Part shown: positions 46,990 through 57,252 of the stretch, one piece after another | Position numbering within the stretch: the first letter of the stretch is position 1 | Layout of the letters: every line of letters begins with the position of its first letter | Assembly: GCF_023343835.1 (NCBI RefSeq) | Contig: NC_064471.1 | Location: 17,501-81,500, forward strand | Direction of reading: 5' to 3' | DNA from: Lagopus muta | Taxonomy: Eukaryota > Chordata > Aves > Galliformes > Phasianidae | Length of the DNA stretch: 64,000 nt | Program-made: the position numbers and the translations under genes | The notes under the pieces: model-generated | Database searches by the model: none | Told to the model about the DNA's origin: nothing | The model's input: only the letters and a program-made list of their open reading frames with translations

Positions 46990-48537
46990 ATGAGTAACAG
47001 TAATGCCAGTATGAAAAGTGAAGATGTGTTATTTGACCTTTTAGAAAAGCATGGTGCTCGTCCCTCTTTGTCAGGGGTGGACTGGGCACGCCAAAATTGG
47101 CATAATTTGCAGAGTGTTTCGGATCGCATTAGTGTCTTACAGAATGAAGCTCGTACACGAGCTGGAAAAGGAAAGTCGTTTATTTGTGCCGTACTCGGGG
47201 CTACTTTAAAAGCAGCCGTGGAGTTCCGAAATGAAAAGCATTCGGCAGAACTCCAAACCATACAAGCACTGCAGGAATCGGTTAAAGTAACACAAGAATT
47301 GGTGAAAACTCTGCAGAATCAAATAGTGAACCTTGAGGAACAATTAGAAAGAGAGAAACGTAATTCGGCTTTGTTGCAAATGGCTTTTAAGGAACTGCTA
47401 ACGTGTAAGCATGCCAGCCATACCATCACCCGCAGTTTGCCTCGAGAAAAAACTTTTCCTCAGGTGGAACTACCAGGAATGAGGGAAAGGCTAGATGAAA
47501 TAGAAACTCCAATAGCCCCATTGCGTCCTTTGATGAAAACTGAATATACATTCGATAATAGTGAGGATCTAGATCCTCAAATGAATGTTAAAGAAATTCC
47601 CTTCTCAGCCACTGAACTAGCAAAATTGAAGAAAGATTTCAGCCGCTCTCCAAAGGAATCAGAGACAGAATATGTATGGAGGGTGAGTCTCACTGGTGGC
47701 GACCAGATTCGGTTAACAGAAAAGGAAGCAGAAGGTTATTGGGGACCAGGAGTATTTTTAACTACTGGCAACAGTCGTGCTCCCTGGTCATTAACACAAA
47801 GGGCTGCCTATTGGGCAGGTGGTCTCAACCCTTTAGAACGGGGAGACCCTCTTGCCATTATTGGAACAACTGATCAGTTAGTAGAGAGTGTTCAAAAGGC
47901 TGCTTGTCTCCAAATGATGTATGATAGAAAGCTGCAGCCGCACCATGAATCACCTATGATGATGCCTGTTGATCCGGAGAGAATGACTGCTTTAATTAGG
48001 GGGCTTCCAGAGTCGTTAAAACCTATAGGTATTCAGCTGCAGGGAAAAATACCGGCAATGCCTCAGGGAGAGAGAACCCAGCCAGTGTTAGAAGGAACTG
48101 TAACCCCCAACCATCTGCAGTCAGGAAACAAAGTATGGACGTGGGGAGAAGTTGCTCAAGAGTTAATTAACTATGGAAGGAAATATGGGCCAGTGGTTTC
48201 TTCCTCCACTAAACTTGAGCCAAGAGAAGTAAGACTTGCAGCAGTCAGCCTTGCCCCCAGGCCTCCTAGCTCAAAACTCAGTGGGACTGGAAGGGTCTCA
48301 CTGTCAGTAAAAATTGGTAGGCGAAATATTGATCATAAACGTAATTGTCTCTGGACACTGGGCTGGCAAAAGGGTGTTCCACGAGATTTGATGAATGGAT
48401 TACCCACTGTCAGGTTAGAGAAATTAGTTAACTGGTGGCCAGAACAAAAGCTCCAGAATCTCGAGGAAAGCAAAACCCCAGGTCCTAGGGTCTCTCCCAG
48501 GGAACCTGAACGGCTATCCAAGCCATTAGAAAACTGA
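46990..48537 (+). CDS. Intact gag polyprotein of the young provirus
   Basis: 515 codons open from ATG to TGA. Residues 1-80 are a small globular matrix-like part. About 85-130 form a coiled coil (LQESVKVTQELVKTLQNQIV then NLEEQLEREKRNSALLQMAF). From about 205, PFSATELAKLKKDFSRSP opens a capsid-like domain with WGPGVFLTTG, APWSLTQRAAYWAGGLNPLE and IIGTTDQLVESVQKAACLQM. The C-terminus has NCLWTLGWQKGVPRDLMNGL. No CCHC zinc knuckle, so gag may be shortened at its end or pack RNA differently. Gag is assigned from position, coiled coil and layout. No myristoylation signal (second residue Ser). Confidence 0.8.
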   Translation: MSNSNASMKSEDVLFDLLEKHGARPSLSGVDWARQNWHNLQSVSDRISVLQNEARTRAGKGKSFICAVLGATLKAAVEFRNEKHSAELQTIQALQESVKVTQELVKTLQNQIVNLEEQLEREKRNSALLQMAFKELLTCKHASHTITRSLPREKTFPQVELPGMRERLDEIETPIAPLRPLMKTEYTFDNSEDLDPQMNVKEIPFSATELAKLKKDFSRSPKESETEYVWRVSLTGGDQIRLTEKEAEGYWGPGVFLTTGNSRAPWSLTQRAAYWAGGLNPLERGDPLAIIGTTDQLVESVQKAACLQMMYDRKLQPHHESPMMMPVDPERMTALIRGLPESLKPIGIQLQGKIPAMPQGERTQPVLEGTVTPNHLQSGNKVWTWGEVAQELINYGRKYGPVVSSSTKLEPREVRLAAVSLAPRPPSSKLSGTGRVSLSVKIGRRNIDHKRNCLWTLGWQKGVPRDLMNGLPTVRLEKLVNWWPEQKLQNLEESKTPGPRVSPREPERLSKPLEN

Positions 48538-49711
48538 CGTCTTCGCCCCCCCCAAGTGAGCGGGGTGGGGGCGGTGAAGAGTGGATGCATGAGAAAGCTC
48601 ACAACAAAGGGAAACAAGATCGTCGATTTAACACCTTCTGTCCAAAGGCCTCACCACTCTTGCCAGTTATCCCTGTGAGTCACGATCTAGTGGCTGATAA
48701 GCCAGGGAAACACTCTTACCTCCCTGGCCAGACTGTGTCGATTGACTCAGCTAACCTGAGGCCAGTTTCCCTAACCTTAACAGGATCCCTTAACAAATAT
48801 CTTTGGAAGGCTAAAGATACCCCGAAAAGGGAATATGAAATCAACGCTTGCTGGATTGTTCCCTCATTTTTTAACCCTATTAACAAAGCCCAAATAAGGG
48901 CAAGTCGGTGTCTTGTTTTTATTTCACAGAAGATCCCCGTGGGACCTTGACAGAACACAAAAAGGCTAATAGCTGATTTTAACTATTTGTATTTTGTGAC
49001 AGAAATACTGAAGATTTGATCATGCTAGAACACAGAATGTACCTCTTGATTACATTTTTTGGTTGCAATAGTGTTATGTTTTTTGTTGTTATGGGTGTGG
49101 GTGGTGATTGGTATCAGTCCTTGGATCTGTTAAACTTCACAACTGGGTTCAGGGCTTTTTACAGGTCATCCTGGCTTACTGGTACTCCCTGCACAGTGAT
49201 ACCATTTCTTTTGACCCCTTTCTTTCACCCCTTTTTTACCAAACTGATTATGATTTGCATGTAACTCCTCCACAGTGTTTCCAAATTCCTAACAAACTGG
49301 GAAATGAATCAAGGGACCCATCTAATACCTATTAGATGTGGTCACAAAAGAAATCTATCATAAAGCCTTTTGCACTGATGCTTTTCAGTGTCACACCAGT
49401 CCAGGAGTTCCATCCAAAACATGGTTGTTGGAAAGTGTCTAAGTTATAATAAGAGATGTGTATGTTTCTGGGATTACCCTTCTTTGATGGTTTGTACTGT
49501 GGGGGTATCCTGCACACACTGTCCTGTGAAAAGTTCTGTGGACTGCAACAATACTTGAACTTGCCAAACTAATATTTATATCTCTCAGCATTTGAATTGC
49601 TTTGGAAATGCTCAAGTGTAAAGTTCTCGAGACACTAAATGGTCTTAGAAAACATTCCATGGCAAGTCCACATGTTGTCAAATTAGACTAGATATGCTTA
49701 CAGTAAATTAA
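48538..49711 (+). pseudogene. Decayed interior, product not recognised
   Basis: Short frames only (48585-48950, 49016-49264). The first has KHSYLPGQTVSIDSANLRPV; the second begins with a hydrophobic stretch (MYLLITFFGCNSVMFFVVMG) that could be a remnant env signal peptide. A GC-rich run (CGCCCCCCCCAAGTGAGCGG) follows gag directly. No pol motif is visible. Confidence 0.4.
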
Positions 49712-50328
49712 GTGAAGTGTAATATTGTGGAGCTATTCATAAACACCACAACCTCTACTGAAGAATTCCCATCTGGATCCTGGCTTACACTGGGAGTTCC
49801 TGGGTGGGGAAAGCAGCTGACACAAATACCTAAGTTTCTTTTACCTATTTATTTATTATTATTGGTTATTGTTAAATGTATGGTTGTCTATTTTCACTTT
49901 CTACATTTTATTCAACATGTAACATTTGTGCCACCACTCCTGAGGTGTCACCGAGTGGTGTCTGTGGCAAACTGAATGATTCTAATTGTTGTCTAAAGAT
50001 TGATGATAACGGTGAAGTTGTTAAACAAATTGCCCAGGGTATACGGAAAATAGCCCATGTTCCTGTCCAAACCTGGAAGGGCCTAGACGTAGATTTCTTT
50101 TCCTGGCTTCCAGGTGGCCCATGGGTCAAACGTATCCTGTTTTATCTACTGTGTGTTGTTGCAACTCTTATGTTTGTACCGTGTATGATTCCATGTTCTA
50201 TTCAACTTATACAACGTGTTGTATCTTCCATGTATTTTGTAACTACTTCAACTGATGATGGACAAGTCCAACAGATCAGGGCAACATTTGTAACCAAGCC
50301 CAAGAAATCATTTGTAGTAATTGTGTAA
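49712..50328 (+). pseudogene. env transmembrane subunit remnant
   Basis: The frame ending at 50328 has a C-x7-CC motif ([10 protein letters not shown]), [20 protein letters not shown], then the tryptophan-rich membrane-proximal [10 protein letters not shown], a membrane helix ([20 protein letters not shown]) and a cytoplasmic tail. This is the order of a retroviral TM C-terminal half. Surface subunit, cleavage site and fusion peptide are not recognisable, so it cannot work as an envelope. Confidence 0.7.
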
Positions 50329-50472
50329 CGATTATCTTCCCCTTCTCCCCCTCCTCCTTCCTCCCCCCCCCCCGCTTCTTTGCTGTCTTTTTGTTTTCTC
50401 CCTTTTCTTTTCCTCACCACCGTGGAGGGTCACTTATACTTTATTTCAAGCAATCTTTGAGCCACGGGGTGG
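50329..50472 (+). other. 3' untranslated end of the young provirus
   Basis: Pyrimidine-rich (CTCCCCCTCC, C-run at 50365-50374), then GCCACGGGGTGG just before the LTR as a weak polypurine tract. Confidence 0.5.
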
Positions 50473-51335
50473 TGTGAGAATCCTTCTTAGTTTTTTTTTT
50501 GGCTCAAAGCTTGCTTCCTGAGGTTTTTCTTGTGATAAGACTCTGAGTGACTTGTCAGGGAGGCAACTGATGGGTGCTAACTGTGTGACAATCGATATCT
50601 CTTTGGGAACATTTGCAAGCCCCTTCCCCCAGAGCTGCTTGCTCTGTAGAAGAGCGGAAGAGAGTGCTCAACAGTGTTCACTGGCGGAAGATCTGGCTTG
50701 CGGCCAAACCGTTCCAGCTAAGTATGGAAGGTTGGGGGATGATACCATTGTATCTTGCGAAGGCAAGATGCAAGTTGGTGCCTCCCTGCTTCCTCTTATC
50801 TGCTGGCAAGGCCAGAAAGATAAGAACAAAGGAGGTTCCTGCTGAGATCCCAGAGCCAGAAGCTGCCACTCAAAGGAGAGCTGACTCGACCACTTTGGAT
50901 TTGAGCTGTCACTCCAAAAACAGCTGACTTCACCACTTTGAAAGCATTGAAAAGGGGCCATCATCACCATGGTCGTCTCTCCTCGTCCTTCTCACCGTCG
51001 TCATTGGCAACAGGACAACTCTGCCTGACGACCCACCGCTACTGAAGATCAAAGACTGAACTACGAACCACGCTGGATCCATGGTGGTGACTATGTCCCT
51101 CTTGCTGCCTATAAAGACTCCTTGCTTCTTCTTTTCTATCTTTTCTATCGCCCTCCTTCCCTTCCCCCATTACCCTAATTCATAATAGTGTCCGTTCTCC
51201 CCTTCCCCATTTCCCCTAATTAAGATTTGTAATAAACTGGTTGGACCAACATTTGAACCGTTGCTTCTTAATCTCACGCCGGGTATATAGATAATAAAAG
51301 AACCTCCTCTCCCTCCTATAAATTGGAGCGAGACA
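50473..51335 (+). mobile_element. 3' LTR of the young provirus
   Basis: 863 bp, no difference seen from 45525-46387; followed by the target duplication GTGGG. Confidence 0.95.
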
Positions 51336-52090
51336 GTGGGTAATCAATATCGTGATGAAAACCATTCTATACTAGAATGGTTAATGGTGGCCTGTCGTAT
51401 GGTATGGCTGAATAAATCGGACATACCTTTACATACAGGCATGTGGTCCTCCATGGAGGACCTTCAAAATTATATCCACTAACTGGGTGTAAGAGTGGCT
51501 ATCTATGAAGACATATTTGATGGCCCTGATATGGTAAAATTTTCAGCAGGGATGCGAGATTTAATTTTACAGCATGCTCCTTCCCATCTGTACAGTACCC
51601 TAGTCTCCATATTAAATTCTCTTGTAGCGTCAGAAGCTGTAGTCCAGCAGGCTGCCCAGATGGTTGCCAACTTGGGCGAAACAGAACGCCTGTGTACTAG
51701 GCGCAATATTCGGCTATTGGAAGAAGCAGAGGTCCTGCTGGTAAATAAAACCAAAATGGTGGCTACTCGAGCTCCTCCATTGGGACCCATGAGGGTATCC
51801 TGAAAACAAATGTTTAATGATTTAATTCGGGCTGGGGTCCAATTTGCTAAGATGGACCGCCAGCCCAACCATGTCCTTCTCCAGCTCTGGAGACAACTAA
51901 AGGACAATCAAAAATTCCAGAGCTACCCTAAGAAATGAAGGGTAAGAGCTATAGAGAGGGTTCCAACAACAACATGGAACCTAGAAGATTTTATTGTTCC
52001 AAATAGGAAAAAGAAGCCACCTCAGGTGTCTCGGGCCACAATGCCTGAGCCTTCTGAAGCAAAAGAATTGGCCCTAGCACAATTCATGGC
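51336..52090 (+). pseudogene. D2 gag (capsid to C-terminus)
   Basis: It continues 45524: ENHSILEWLMVACRMVWLNK, MVKFSAGMRDLILQHAPSHL, VVQQAAQMVANLGETERLCT and the tail RKKKPPQVSRATMPEPSE. One stop near 51482 (HELGV read as H*LGV) and others after 51804. Same region as D1 3711-4490. Confidence 0.75.
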
Positions 52091-52429
52091 GTGAGAAGGG
52101 ATGTTAGTCCCCATAGGGCCTCCAGATGGGACCAGAGGCCCTATGTAGAATTAACGATTTATTGGTCCCGAAAAAATATTCAGAGAGTTATGGCATTGGC
52201 AGACACAGGAGCAGAAACATCAATTATCTACGGAGATGAGACAAAATTTCATGGGGACAGAGTGATGATTGGTGGTTTTGGGGGACGGACTATTCCTGTC
52301 ACCCAAACATGGTTGAAATTGGGGGTTGGGCTTCTCCCACCCTGGGAGTACAAGGTGTCTATTGCCCCAGTCCAAGAATACATCCTGGGCATAGATATTC
52401 TATGGGGTCTGGCTCTCCAAACAACTTAG
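52091..52429 (+). pseudogene. D2 aspartic protease
   Basis: Retroviral protease with ALADTGAETSIIYG (active-site DTG), MIGGFGGRTIPVTQTW (flap region) and EYILGIDILWGLALQT (ILGxD). The domain is complete in one frame of 112 codons. It is cut off from RT: RT fingers and palm are deleted at about 52430-52470 and the next frame starts in the RT connection. Confidence 0.82.
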
Positions 52430-52439
52430 GGAGAGTTCA

Positions 52440-53999
52440 TTGGCCATAGAACTCTCTGGCCATTGGCCAGAGGCATTGGGTGTATTCGATCCTACCCGCC
52501 CAGCCGAGTTGGACGTTCATGTTACTCAAGATGGCTTTGGTTGGGGCCTGTGGCAACGCCAGAGCTCTGTTCGGACCACCATTGGTTTCTGGTCTCAGGT
52601 TTGGCACGGAGCAGAAGAAAGATACAGTATGACTGAAAAACAGTTATTGGCTGCCTCTTCAGCATTACAGGCAGTAGAGCCAATAACTCAAACAGCTGCA
52701 GTTATAGTCAAGACCACTCTGCTGATTCAGGGGTGGGTGAAAGATCTGACCCACCTTCCTAAGACAGGGGTGGCCCAAGCACAAACAGTGGCACGATGGG
52801 TCGCCTATCTCAGCCAAAGGAGCAGTCTGTCTTCATCACCCTTGAAAGAAGAACTCCAGAAGATGCTAGGCCCAGTGACGTATCACAGTGATGCACCAAA
52901 AGAAATACTGGTCGCTCCACCAGAGAAGAGTCCCGTTCAGGAGGGAAAATATCCTATCCCTGAAGATGCCTGGTACACAGATGTGTCCAGCAAGGGCAAC
53001 CTGAGCAAGTGGAGAGCCATAGCATACCATCCTTCCACCGAGACAATCTGGTTCGATGAGGGGGAAGGTCAGAGCAGCCAATGGGCAGAACTGCGAGCCG
53101 TGTGGATGGTTATAACCGAGGAACCCGGTGATAGTATCCTGAACTTCTGCACAGATAGTTGGGCTGTGTACCAGGGGCTCACTCTTGGGATTGCACAGTG
53201 GGCCACCCAGGAATGGACTATCCACGCCCGACCGATCTGGGGCAAAGACGTGTGGTTAGATATATGGAATACGGTCAAACACAGGACTGTACGTGTCTAC
53301 CATGTTTCTGGTCATCAGCCCCTACAGTCACCGGGAAACGATGAAGCTGACACACTGGCCCGAGTTCGATGGATTGAGAATTCACCATCTGAGAACATTG
53401 CCTGTTGGTTACATCAGAAGCTGCGGCATGCAGAACAAAAGACAATGTGGGCAGCTGCTAAAGCATGGGGACTGCCCATACAACTATCCGATATCGTCCA
53501 AGCATGCTGGGATTGTGACACTTGCTCCAAGATGAGTCCGAGATCGTTGCCCGAAACAATAGCCCATCTTGCTAGGGGACACAATCCTCTCCAGCGATGG
53601 CAGGTCGATTACATTGGACCCCTTCCTCGTTCTGAAGGGGCAAGATACGCCCTGACTTGTGTCGACACTGCAAGTGGGCTGCTGCAGGCCTATCCAGTAC
53701 CGAAAGCAAACCAGGCATATACCATCAAGGCACTCACTAAACTGATGTCTGCCTACGGGACACCTCAAGTCATCGAGAGCGACCAAGGGACTCATTTTAC
53801 TGGTGCAACGATACAGCGCTGGGCAGAAGAAAATAACATCGAATGGCGATTCCACCTGCCATATAATCCAACGGGGGCAGGCCTCATCGAACGTTATAAC
53901 GGTATTCTTAAGGCTGCCCTGAAGACAGACTCCCAGTCCCTGCAGGGGTGCACGAAAAGACTGTATGAAACCCTGCGGGACTTGAATGAAAGACCTTGA
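52440..53999 (+). pseudogene. D2 RT-connection / RNase H / integrase
   Basis: 519 codons open. Residues ~1-100 are the RT connection (FDPTRPAELDVHVTQDGFGW). RNase H: YTDVSSKG (first Asp kept, the usual Gly is Val), QWAELRAVW (Glu), CTDSWAVYQG (Asp), NDEADTLAR (Asp). Then a zinc finger with H-x4-H and CWDCDTC, and the integrase core with WQVDYIGPLP, ESDQGTHFTG and GAGLIERYNG, so D-D-E is complete. The RT active site YxDD is absent, lost in the upstream deletion, so no working pol can be made. The length of this open frame in an otherwise broken element is notable. Confidence 0.85.
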
Positions 54000-54308
54000 A
54001 AGTACTGACCCAGAGCCCTGAGAATGTTGCAGACGACATGGGCCACCCCGCTTAGGATCCAAATTACTGGCACTGATCATCAAGTAAGACCCCCGATTGG
54101 TAACGATAATAGTCTTTTGCTCCCTGCCCGAGAATTTAGAGCCAGGTACCCATAAAATAAAATGGCCCTGGAAGGTGCAGGTAGGACCCAAGTGGTGTGG
54201 CCTTCTTTCACCTTGGGGGAGACTATTGGAGGTGGGAGGCTCAGTAGTCCCTCCAGTAACAGGTACAAGGCCTACAGATATTGTGGTCAAAACTCTGATC
54301 TTTACTGC
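54000..54308 (+). pseudogene. D2 region after integrase
   Basis: Matches D1 5644-5945 (HKIKWPWKVQVGPKWCGLLS, VVPPVTGTRPTDIVV). It breaks off near 54308, where D3 begins in the other direction. Confidence 0.65.
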
Positions 54309-54312
54309 TCGT

Positions 54313-54974
54313 CTTTACCCCCTCGTCAAACCAGATTGTCTCAGTGGAAGGATGGTATGCTATGGCTCTCCACTGGCTCAGATTGCCCTTGCTGGACCCA
54401 TCTGTGTACCAGGCATCTTCAGGGATAGGATATTTTCCCTCCTGAACGGGACTCTTCTCTGGTGCAGCGACCAGTATTTCTTTTGGTGCATCACTGTGAT
54501 ACGTCACTGGGCCTAGGATCTTCTGGAGTTCTTTCAAGGTGATGAAGACAGACTGCTCCTTTGGCTGAGATAGGCGACCCATCGTGCCACTGTTTGTGTT
54601 TAGGCCGCCCCTGTCTTAGGAAGATGGGTCAGATCTTTCACCCACCCCTGAATTGGCAGAGAGGTCTTGACTATAACTGCAGCTGTTTGAGTTATTGGCT
54701 CTACTGCCTGTAATGCCGAATAGGCAGCCAATAACTGTTTTTCAGTCATACTGTATCTTTCTTCTGCTCCGTGCCAAACCTGAGACCAGAAACCAATGGT
54801 GGTCCGAACAGAGCTCTGGCATTGCCACAGGCTCCAACCGAAGCTGTCTTGAATAACGTGAATATCCAACGCAGCTGGGAGGGTAGGATCAAATATACCC
54901 AATGCACCTTTTATGTACCTTGCAACTTTTGGTGATTTATAGCCCATCCCCTCTGTTGTAAAAAGGTGGTTCAT
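54313..54974 (-). pseudogene. D3 RT-connection and RNase H N-terminus
   Basis: Minus frames 54974-54600 (FDPTLPAALDIHVIQDSFGW) and 54582-54313 (LGPVTYHSDAPKEILVAAPE, AWYTDGSSKGNLSQWRAIAY). RNase H keeps TDGSS here, unlike D2, but ends after TIWFDEG at the junction with D2. Confidence 0.8.
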
Positions 54975-55648
54975 GTATCTGCTGCCTGTCCTACTGCCTC
55001 CAGTGAGTCAGATGTCAGCAGGAGATCATCAATATAATGATATAGGTTAACATCATCAGGTTTTCTCCAATCAGCCAGGTCACACACTTCTACATTATAC
55101 GGGCTGTGTGCAGGTCTTAAAATGCCCACTTTTTCTAATTCCTGCACCGTTCTCGATATTTCATCTTGCCCACCCGGGAGTCTATACTGTCTCACATTAG
55201 TAATCCAGCGCGGTTTCGGCAGGCAAACAGGCTCATGTTTCGCATGGCCTCTTAATATTGCCTGCACCGCCCGGATACTGATACATCTTTGTCGAAGTCT
55301 GAACTCTCCCACAGTTGTTTGGAGAGCCAGACCCCATACAGTATCTATGCCCAGGATGTATTCTTGGACTGGGGCAATAGACACCTTGTACTCCCGGGGT
55401 GGGAGACGCCCAACCCCCAATTTTAACCATGTTTGGGTGACAGGAGTAGTTTGCTCCCCAAAACCACCAATCATCACTCTGTCCCCATGAAATTTTGTCT
55501 GATCTACATATATAATTGATGTTTCTGCTCCCGTGTCTGCCAATGCCATAACTCTCTGAATATTTTTTCGGGACCAATCAATCATTAATTCTACATGGGG
55601 CCTCCGGTCCTGTCTGGAGTCCCTACAGGGACTAACATCCCTTCTCAC
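54971..55648 (-). pseudogene. D3 protease and partial RT
   Basis: 225 codons open on the minus strand: ALADTGAETSIIYV (protease DTG), EYILGIDTVWGLALQTT, then RT entry (PKPRWITNVRQYRLPGGQDE, VQELEKVGILRPAHSPYN), followed directly by LYHYIDDLLLTSDS with the YIDD active site. An in-frame deletion removed the RT part between ADWRKPDD and YHYIDD. Confidence 0.82.
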
Positions 55649-56358
55649 GCCATGAATTGTGCTATGGCCAAATCTTTTGGTTCCGATGGCTCAGGCATTG
55701 TTGCCCGAGACACCTGAGGTGGCTTCTTTTTCCTATTTGGAACAATAAAATCTTCTAGGTTCCATGTTGTTGTTGGAACCCTCTCTATAGCTCTTACCCT
55801 TCATTTCTTAGGGTAGCTCTGGAATTTTTGATTGTCCTTTAGTTGTCTCCAGAGCTGGAGAAGGACATGGTTGGGCTGGTGGTCCATCTTAGCAAATCAG
55901 ACCCCAGCCCGAATTAAATCATTAAATATTTTTTTTTCTGAGAGATCTTTATGTGTCCCAATTGAGGAGCTCGAGTAGCTGGCATTTTGGTTTCACTTAC
56001 TGGCAGGACCTCTGCTTCTTCTAACATCCGAATGTCGCGCCTGGTCCACAGGTATTCTGTTTGTCTCAAGTCGGCCACTAACTGGGCAGCCTGCTGCACT
56101 ACAGCTCCTGAGGCCACCAGAGGATTTAATATAGAGACTAGGGTACCATAGAGGCAGGAGGGAGCTTGCTGTAAAATAAAATCTCTCATGCCTGCTGAAA
56201 ATTTGACCACATCAGGGCTATCAAATGTGTCTCTTACACCCAGTTCACGGATATAATTCTGGAGGTCCTCCATGGAGGTCCACATGCCTGTATGTAAAGT
56301 GATGTCTGATTTATTCAGCCGTACCATATGGCAGGCCACCATTAACCATTCTATAACA
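55649..56358 (-). pseudogene. D3 gag capsid and tail
   Basis: Minus frame 56342-55914: WLMVACHMVRLNKSD (start), VVKFSAGMRDFILQQAPSCL, VVQQAAQLVADLRQTEYLWT. A T-rich tract near 55927 shifts the tail. It ends at 56358 against the truncated LTR of the C provirus. Confidence 0.75.
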
Positions 56359-56783
56359 GAAGAACTACATTCCCCAGGGGACCTTGCGGTCAGGGAGAGG
56401 AGGTTTAACTCCTGGCAAGGTCACCTGATCGCTTTTTCTTGCCTGCCCTTTGTCATGGGTGCTGCTCCTGTCTCCCTGCTGCTCAGCTGGACTGCGCATT
56501 TCACTTCAGTGTTGTGGTGAGGCCTATCCACCCTTTCGGATGTTCTCTCTCTCTCATTATATTTGATTTATTAGCTGCAATTCTGATTATATTGTATTAT
56601 TGTATGTTATCTTGCATTCCGATAATATTTTTAGTAAATGAGTTTGTTTCTCCTCAGATCGTTGCTGCTGTTTTAATTATTTTGGGGTCCCCTGTTTCCT
56701 TTATTTCCGGAGGCGCAGATCTGCGGATCCTTCTGCCCTGCTCGTCACTGAACTGGGCCGAACCAGCCCGTAAACCGTTGACA
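56359..56783 (+). mobile_element. 5' LTR of the C provirus (5'-truncated)
   Basis: GAAGAACTACATTCCCCAGG to CCGTTGACA, matching 61717-62125 of the 3' LTR with few changes. Confidence 0.88.
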
Positions 56784-56787
56784 TTCT

Positions 56788-56805
56788 TGGTGGAGAATGC
56801 GGGCA
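56788..56805 (+). promoter_or_regulatory. Primer binding site, tRNA-Ala
   Basis: TGGTGGAGAATGCGGGCA, 4 bases after the LTR; a perfect 18-base complement of the tRNA-Ala(AGC) 3' end (TGCCCGCATTCTCCA plus CCA) as I recall that tRNA. Confidence 0.82.
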
Positions 56806-57252
56806 AAGGCTGTTTTTTAGCTTTTTAGTACAAATCTCTCTCTGCTCTCAGAGAGCTTCGTTGGGAAAGTTTATCTTTTTCAGAGGTGCTCACTGAAAAC
56901 TTGACCTTGAAAGTCTAGGCGGACTGCGAACGGTCTGGGATATTTGTAAACTTTGAGCTCTAATATCTTGCTTCTCTAAAGAGAGAAAAAAAAGTTTTCT
57001 CTTCTAAAACTGCCTTTCAAGGGTGTGCACGCCTTCATTTTTTCTTTTTTAATGCTCAAAACATACTGGGCATTAATTAAGTTTGCCACTTTGCTTTATG
57101 GGGCAATAGGTATATACAATCGATTGAAAACACTGATGGAAATATGTACTTGGTATCTGCATACAATGTAGTATACAACTCCAGTGGGAGCTGCTAATTG
57201 TACAGTACTTGTGATTTTTAAATAGGTTCCCAGTCTCTCCTTTGAATCCTTT
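56806..57252 (+). other. Leader of the C provirus
   Basis: AT-rich, no open frame; corresponds to the stretch between LTR and gag in the sister element (9660-9912). Confidence 0.55.

Larger units (their letters stand above)
45525..51335 (+). mobile_element. Young family A provirus, identical LTRs, no pol seen
   Basis: Two LTRs of 863 bp (45525-46387 and 50473-51335) flank a 4085-bp interior, all in a target duplication GTGGG (45520-45524 / 51336-51340). By eye the LTRs are identical over their full length. The interior holds a primer site, a long leader, one intact gag frame of 515 codons, decayed sequence, and an env transmembrane remnant. No RT, RNase H or integrase motif is seen, so it needed enzymes from another element to copy. 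Confidence 0.95.
54309..56358 (-). mobile_element. D3: inverted D-family fragment, pol to gag
   Basis: The minus strand carries, from 56358 down: gag capsid, protease, RT parts, RNase H. It is the mirror of D2 51341 to about 53066, so the two form a long imperfect inverted repeat with about 1.2 kb between the arms. Continues at 62126-62794 beyond the C provirus. Confidence 0.85.

Noticed and set aside
48585-48950. 121-codon frame after family A gag as protease or pol
   Set aside because: No DTG, YxDD or D-D-E motif; product left unassigned.
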